Shown here: positions 6,449-8,170 of the stretch, piece by piece
Layout of the letters: each line of letters starts with the position of its first letter
How positions within the stretch are numbered: position 1 is the first letter of the stretch
NCBI GenBank assembly: GCA_019100305.1
Contig: JAHRHW010000194.1
Location: 1-8,170, forward strand
Direction: 5' to 3'
Source: Candidatus Thiodiazotropha taylori
GTDB lineage: Bacteria > Pseudomonadota > Gammaproteobacteria > Chromatiales > Chromatiaceae
DNA: 8,170 nucleotides
Program-made: the position numbers and the translations under genes
Notes under the pieces: generated by a model
What the model saw: only the letters and a program-made list of their open reading frames with translations
Databases searched by the model: none
Told to the model about the DNA's origin: nothing

Positions 6449-6640
6449 GAGCTTGCGTGTCTGCAATGACTGTCTGCCAGCTTGGCTGATCAGGCAACAG
6501 GGTATGCAGGCAGGAAGTTGTCCGCTATCTTCAAACAGAGCGGCGAGATCAGGGGAAACTGAAGGCGAAAGGGGGCCTGACCCGGGAGAAATACCAGAGT
6601 CAGAGGGCGTTTTTGGGCGGCTTACTGATGCGTTGTCGGT

Positions 6641-7501
6641 TCAGGCCTGAGCGCGCCTTGCCGGTGCGATAATCATCTCCATGGTCTCTTCACTTCGGAT
6701 GATCATCTCGGGGACCAGGGCTGAAACATCCTGATGGCTGAATCCGGTGGTATCCCAGGCCGACGGATCGATTGCCCAGAGCATCTCATCCACAGAGAGT
6801 CCAACCATGTGTCCGTTTGCCACGGCCTTGGCGATGTGTACCAGAGCGACCTCCAGTCTGTACTCTTGCGCATCTGCCGGCGCGTTGTGGAAACCGGCAA
6901 CCTCGATGAAGCTCTCCGGCAGGTGCCAGGATTTCATCAGCTCAGCACCAACTTCGAGATGGTTGAAGCCAAGAATCTCCTGTTCCGTGTCGGCCAGAAT
7001 CCAGGTGTCTCCACCGGTTATATGCAGGACATCCCTTGATTCATCCGGCAGTGAAAGATAGATCACCAAACGACCGAGATCGTGCAGAACCCCCATCACC
7101 AGCAAGCGCTCACTGTGCAGAACATTGCTCTGCTCAGCCAGGGTCTTTGCCATCACCCCGGTGGTGACCGAGTGACGCCAGAAGTCGGCCATATTGACCA
7201 TCTCTTCAGGAATCCCGGTGAAAGTCCGTTGTGCCGCCGTCGCCATCACCAGATTGCGAAGTTCATTGGCGCCGATCAACGTGACCGCCCTGGATAGGGT
7301 CTCGACCTTTGCCCGTTGACCGAACAGAGGGCTGTTGACCAGCCTGAGCAGGCGGGCGGAGATGTCAGCATCCTGAGTGATGATGTCGGCCACCTCAACC
7401 ACGGAGTAGTCCGAGGTTCCGAGGAGCTGATTAACCTTGATGCATACATCGGGGAGGGAGACAAGGCGGTCGAGATTCTGCACAAGACTTTTAGGATTCA
7501 T
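6641..7501 (-). CDS. HDOD domain protein
   Basis: Single-domain cytoplasmic signalling protein of 286 aa. Seen: the HDOD entry LDRLVSLPDVCIKVNQLL (11-28), DADISARLLRLVNSPLFG (44-61) with the conserved NSP, and TLSRAVTLIGANELRNLVM (68-86). HD-fold positions follow: His110 (FWRHS), His140-Asp141 (GVLHDLGRLVIY), His181 (FNHLEVGAELMKSWHLPE) and His205 (FHNAP). Known: HDOD proteins are relatives of HD-GYP phosphodiesterases that usually act as regulatory or scaffold modules in chemotaxis, stress and biofilm signalling; the GYP motif is absent here. This one keeps an HD pair, so metal binding is possible. No REC, GGDEF or other domain is fused. The start at 7501 has AGGAAAG about 4-7 bases upstream. 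It precedes the receiver-TPR and kinase genes in the same direction (about 200-bp gap), so joint function is inferred rather than shown. Confidence 0.93.
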   Translation of the reverse strand: MNPKSLVQNLDRLVSLPDVCIKVNQLLGTSDYSVVEVADIITQDADISARLLRLVNSPLFGQRAKVETLSRAVTLIGANELRNLVMATAAQRTFTGIPEEMVNMADFWRHSVTTGVMAKTLAEQSNVLHSERLLVMGVLHDLGRLVIYLSLPDESRDVLHITGGDTWILADTEQEILGFNHLEVGAELMKSWHLPESFIEVAGFHNAPADAQEYRLEVALVHIAKAVANGHMVGLSVDEMLWAIDPSAWDTTGFSHQDVSALVPEMIIRSEETMEMIIAPARRAQA

Positions 7502-7544
7502 GATCTTTCCTAACGGATCTGATTGTTATTGCTTAAAGTGTGAA

Positions 7545-7558
7545 TGTAATTCATTACA
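7545..7558. repeat. 14-bp palindrome TGTAATTCATTACA in the HDOD leader
   Basis: TGTAAT and ATTACA are perfect 6-bp inverted arms around a TC centre, 44 to 57 bp upstream of the HDOD start codon. The surroundings are strongly AT-rich. This is a plausible dimeric repressor or activator half-site pair, but the arms are short and it matches no operator I can name with confidence; FNR- and CRP-type consensus sequences do not fit. Confidence 0.28.
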
Positions 7559-7604
7559 AAAAATAGTGTTATTTTAAGTGGAGAAATGAGAACTGGTTTG
7601 GAAT

Positions 7605-7637
7605 GTTTGGGAATATAAGTCATATTCCTTTGCAAAC
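7605..7637. repeat. Interrupted inverted repeat between recQ and the HDOD gene
   Basis: The inner arms GGAATAT (7610-7616) and ATATTCC (7622-7628) are perfect with a 5-base centre. The outer arms GTTTG (7605-7609) and CAAAC (7633-7637) also pair, leaving a 4-base bulge (7629-7632), for 12 paired positions in total. It starts 55 bp past the recQ stop on the minus strand. No U-run follows in the direction of recQ transcription, so it is more likely an operator or structured leader than an intrinsic terminator. It overlaps the candidate promoter. Confidence 0.35.
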
Positions 7638-7639
7638 AA
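7612..7639 (-). promoter_or_regulatory. Possible sigma-70 promoter for the HDOD gene
   Basis: On the minus strand TTGTTT (7639-7634) and TATATT (7617-7612) are separated by 16 bp. The -10 matches 5 of 6 consensus bases; the -35 matches only TTG. It would give a leader of about 100 nt before the ATG at 7501. An alternative -10, TAAAAT (7576-7571), lacks any matching -35. The candidate is weak and sits inside the inverted repeat at 7605-7637. Confidence 0.25.
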
Positions 7640-7691
7640 AGGCTTGGAACGATCTTTCAGCTCGCATCCAGCGGACCCTCAGAGTCAGGTT

Positions 7692-8170
7692 TCAGTTCGT
7701 CTCCCCATTCAGTGAAGCCTGTATACAGCGTAGCTCACCATAGTCATAGCTTCCTTCCAGTGCTTCATAGACCGGTTTCAGCCGGCCATCCAGGCCAACT
7801 GTTTCAAACGCGTAGCGAACGCTTTTGAGATGTTCTGAGGAGAGAGGCAATACCTCAGACAATGGCAGTCCCCGGTGTTCGATGGCCGAGGCGAGGTGGT
7901 TATAGACTGTCGCCAGGGTCAATTGTCGCTGTTGCGCAATGCGCTCAATGCTGCAACCCTCCTTCAGTAGATCGACGGTTAAGGATACCGTGTCCCCCTG
8001 ATCGTCAGGTGGATTTGTATGGCTGTTGATGCAATCAAGGAATTGGTCTCCGTAGGATTCCAGTTTTCGTTTGCCGACACCGGAGACCTGGGCCAGTTGG
8101 TCCAAGCTTTGAGGGCGCCTCTCCATCATCTCCATCAGTGTGGCGTCGTGAAAAATCATATAGGCCGGTA
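7692..8170 (-). CDS. recQ: ATP-dependent DNA helicase RecQ, C-terminal part (5' end beyond window)
   Basis: The last 158 or so residues of RecQ. Seen: the frame is open through the right edge, and codons before the internal ATG at 8159 read P-A-Y, giving PAYMIFHDATLMEMMERRP, the well-known start of the RecQ HRDC domain. It continues to the helix-hairpin element LAQVSGVGKRKLESYGDQFL. After a short Asp-rich linker (NPPDDQGD) comes a helix-turn-helix domain (TVDLLKEGCSIERIAQQRQL, then ATVYNHLASAIEHRG) and a helical tail. Known: RecQ is a 3'-5' helicase in recombination and fork repair; HRDC aids DNA binding. E. coli RecQ (about 609 aa) ends after HRDC, whereas longer RecQs of about 700 aa carry this extra HTH. 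The helicase, zinc and winged-helix parts lie outside the window. The ATG at 8159 is internal and not the real start. Confidence 0.93.
   Translation of the reverse strand, partial: PAYMIFHDATLMEMMERRPQSLDQLAQVSGVGKRKLESYGDQFLDCINSHTNPPDDQGDTVSLTVDLLKEGCSIERIAQQRQLTLATVYNHLASAIEHRGLPLSEVLPLSSEHLKSVRYAFETVGLDGRLKPVYEALEGSYDYGELRCIQASLNGETN

Noticed and set aside
6462..6479. Sigma-54-like TGGCAG...TTGCAG upstream of the receiver-TPR gene (minus strand)
   Set aside because: The GG and GC elements are 14 bases apart instead of 12, and the TTG of the -12 part would be at the alternative start codon. The spacing makes it a chance match.
6426..6650. Plus-strand frame covering the HDOD/receiver gap
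   Set aside because: Low-complexity translation with no ribosome site; it overlaps the real ends of both neighbouring genes on the opposite strand.
6641..7501. Reading the HDOD protein as an HD-GYP cyclic-di-GMP phosphodiesterase
   Set aside because: It has the HDOD N-terminal signature (LPDV...NSPLFG) and lacks the HHExxDGxGYP motif.
8157..8159. ATG at 8159 as the start of a small 155-aa gene
   Set aside because: The frame continues upstream with P-A-Y, the conserved lead-in to the RecQ HRDC domain, so this Met is internal to recQ.

Overview
The window looks like bacterial chromosome, most likely from a gammaproteobacterium. That rests on protein style only: a long-form RecQ with a C-terminal helix-turn-helix, an HDOD protein beside a receiver-TPR protein, and an IS91-type transposase tail. 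A sulfur-oxidising or symbiont-type lineage would fit, but nothing here proves it. Apart from the transposase tail at the left edge, every convincing gene is on the minus strand, so the window reads biologically from right to left.

Right edge (7692-8170): the 3' end of recQ, with the HRDC domain and a C-terminal helix-turn-helix, cut by the window edge. A 190-bp gap with two inverted repeats and a possible promoter leads into a three-gene signalling block (7501 down to 4125). It encodes an HDOD protein, a receiver domain fused to a TPR array, and a short soluble histidine kinase with no sensor domain. The receiver protein and kinase genes are 23 bp apart and are the obvious phosphotransfer pair. 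The output is probably protein-protein contact, because no DNA-binding or enzymatic output domain is visible.

A 362-bp non-coding gap (3763-4124) carries a perfect 9-bp inverted repeat just upstream of the second block. That block is a tight four-gene operon (3762 down to 526): a short-chain dehydrogenase/reductase, an alpha/beta hydrolase whose nucleophile position is Cys, a membrane-anchored SRPBCC protein, and an AraC-family regulator. Spacings are 18 bp, 4 bp and a 4-bp ATGA overlap. The genes look like a small regulated pathway acting on a hydrophobic or carbonyl-containing compound, with the regulator as last cistron perhaps acting on the inverted repeat. The substrate cannot be read from the sequence.

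Left edge (1-302): the plus-strand C-terminal end of an IS91-family (Y2/HUH) transposase, tail-to-tail with the operon. The 223 bp between them probably hold the end of that element. No tRNA, rRNA, CRISPR array or phage gene was seen. Nothing amounts to a clear new defence or mobile system; the most uncharacterised parts are the four-gene operon with its Cys-type hydrolase and the sensorless kinase/REC-TPR/HDOD block.
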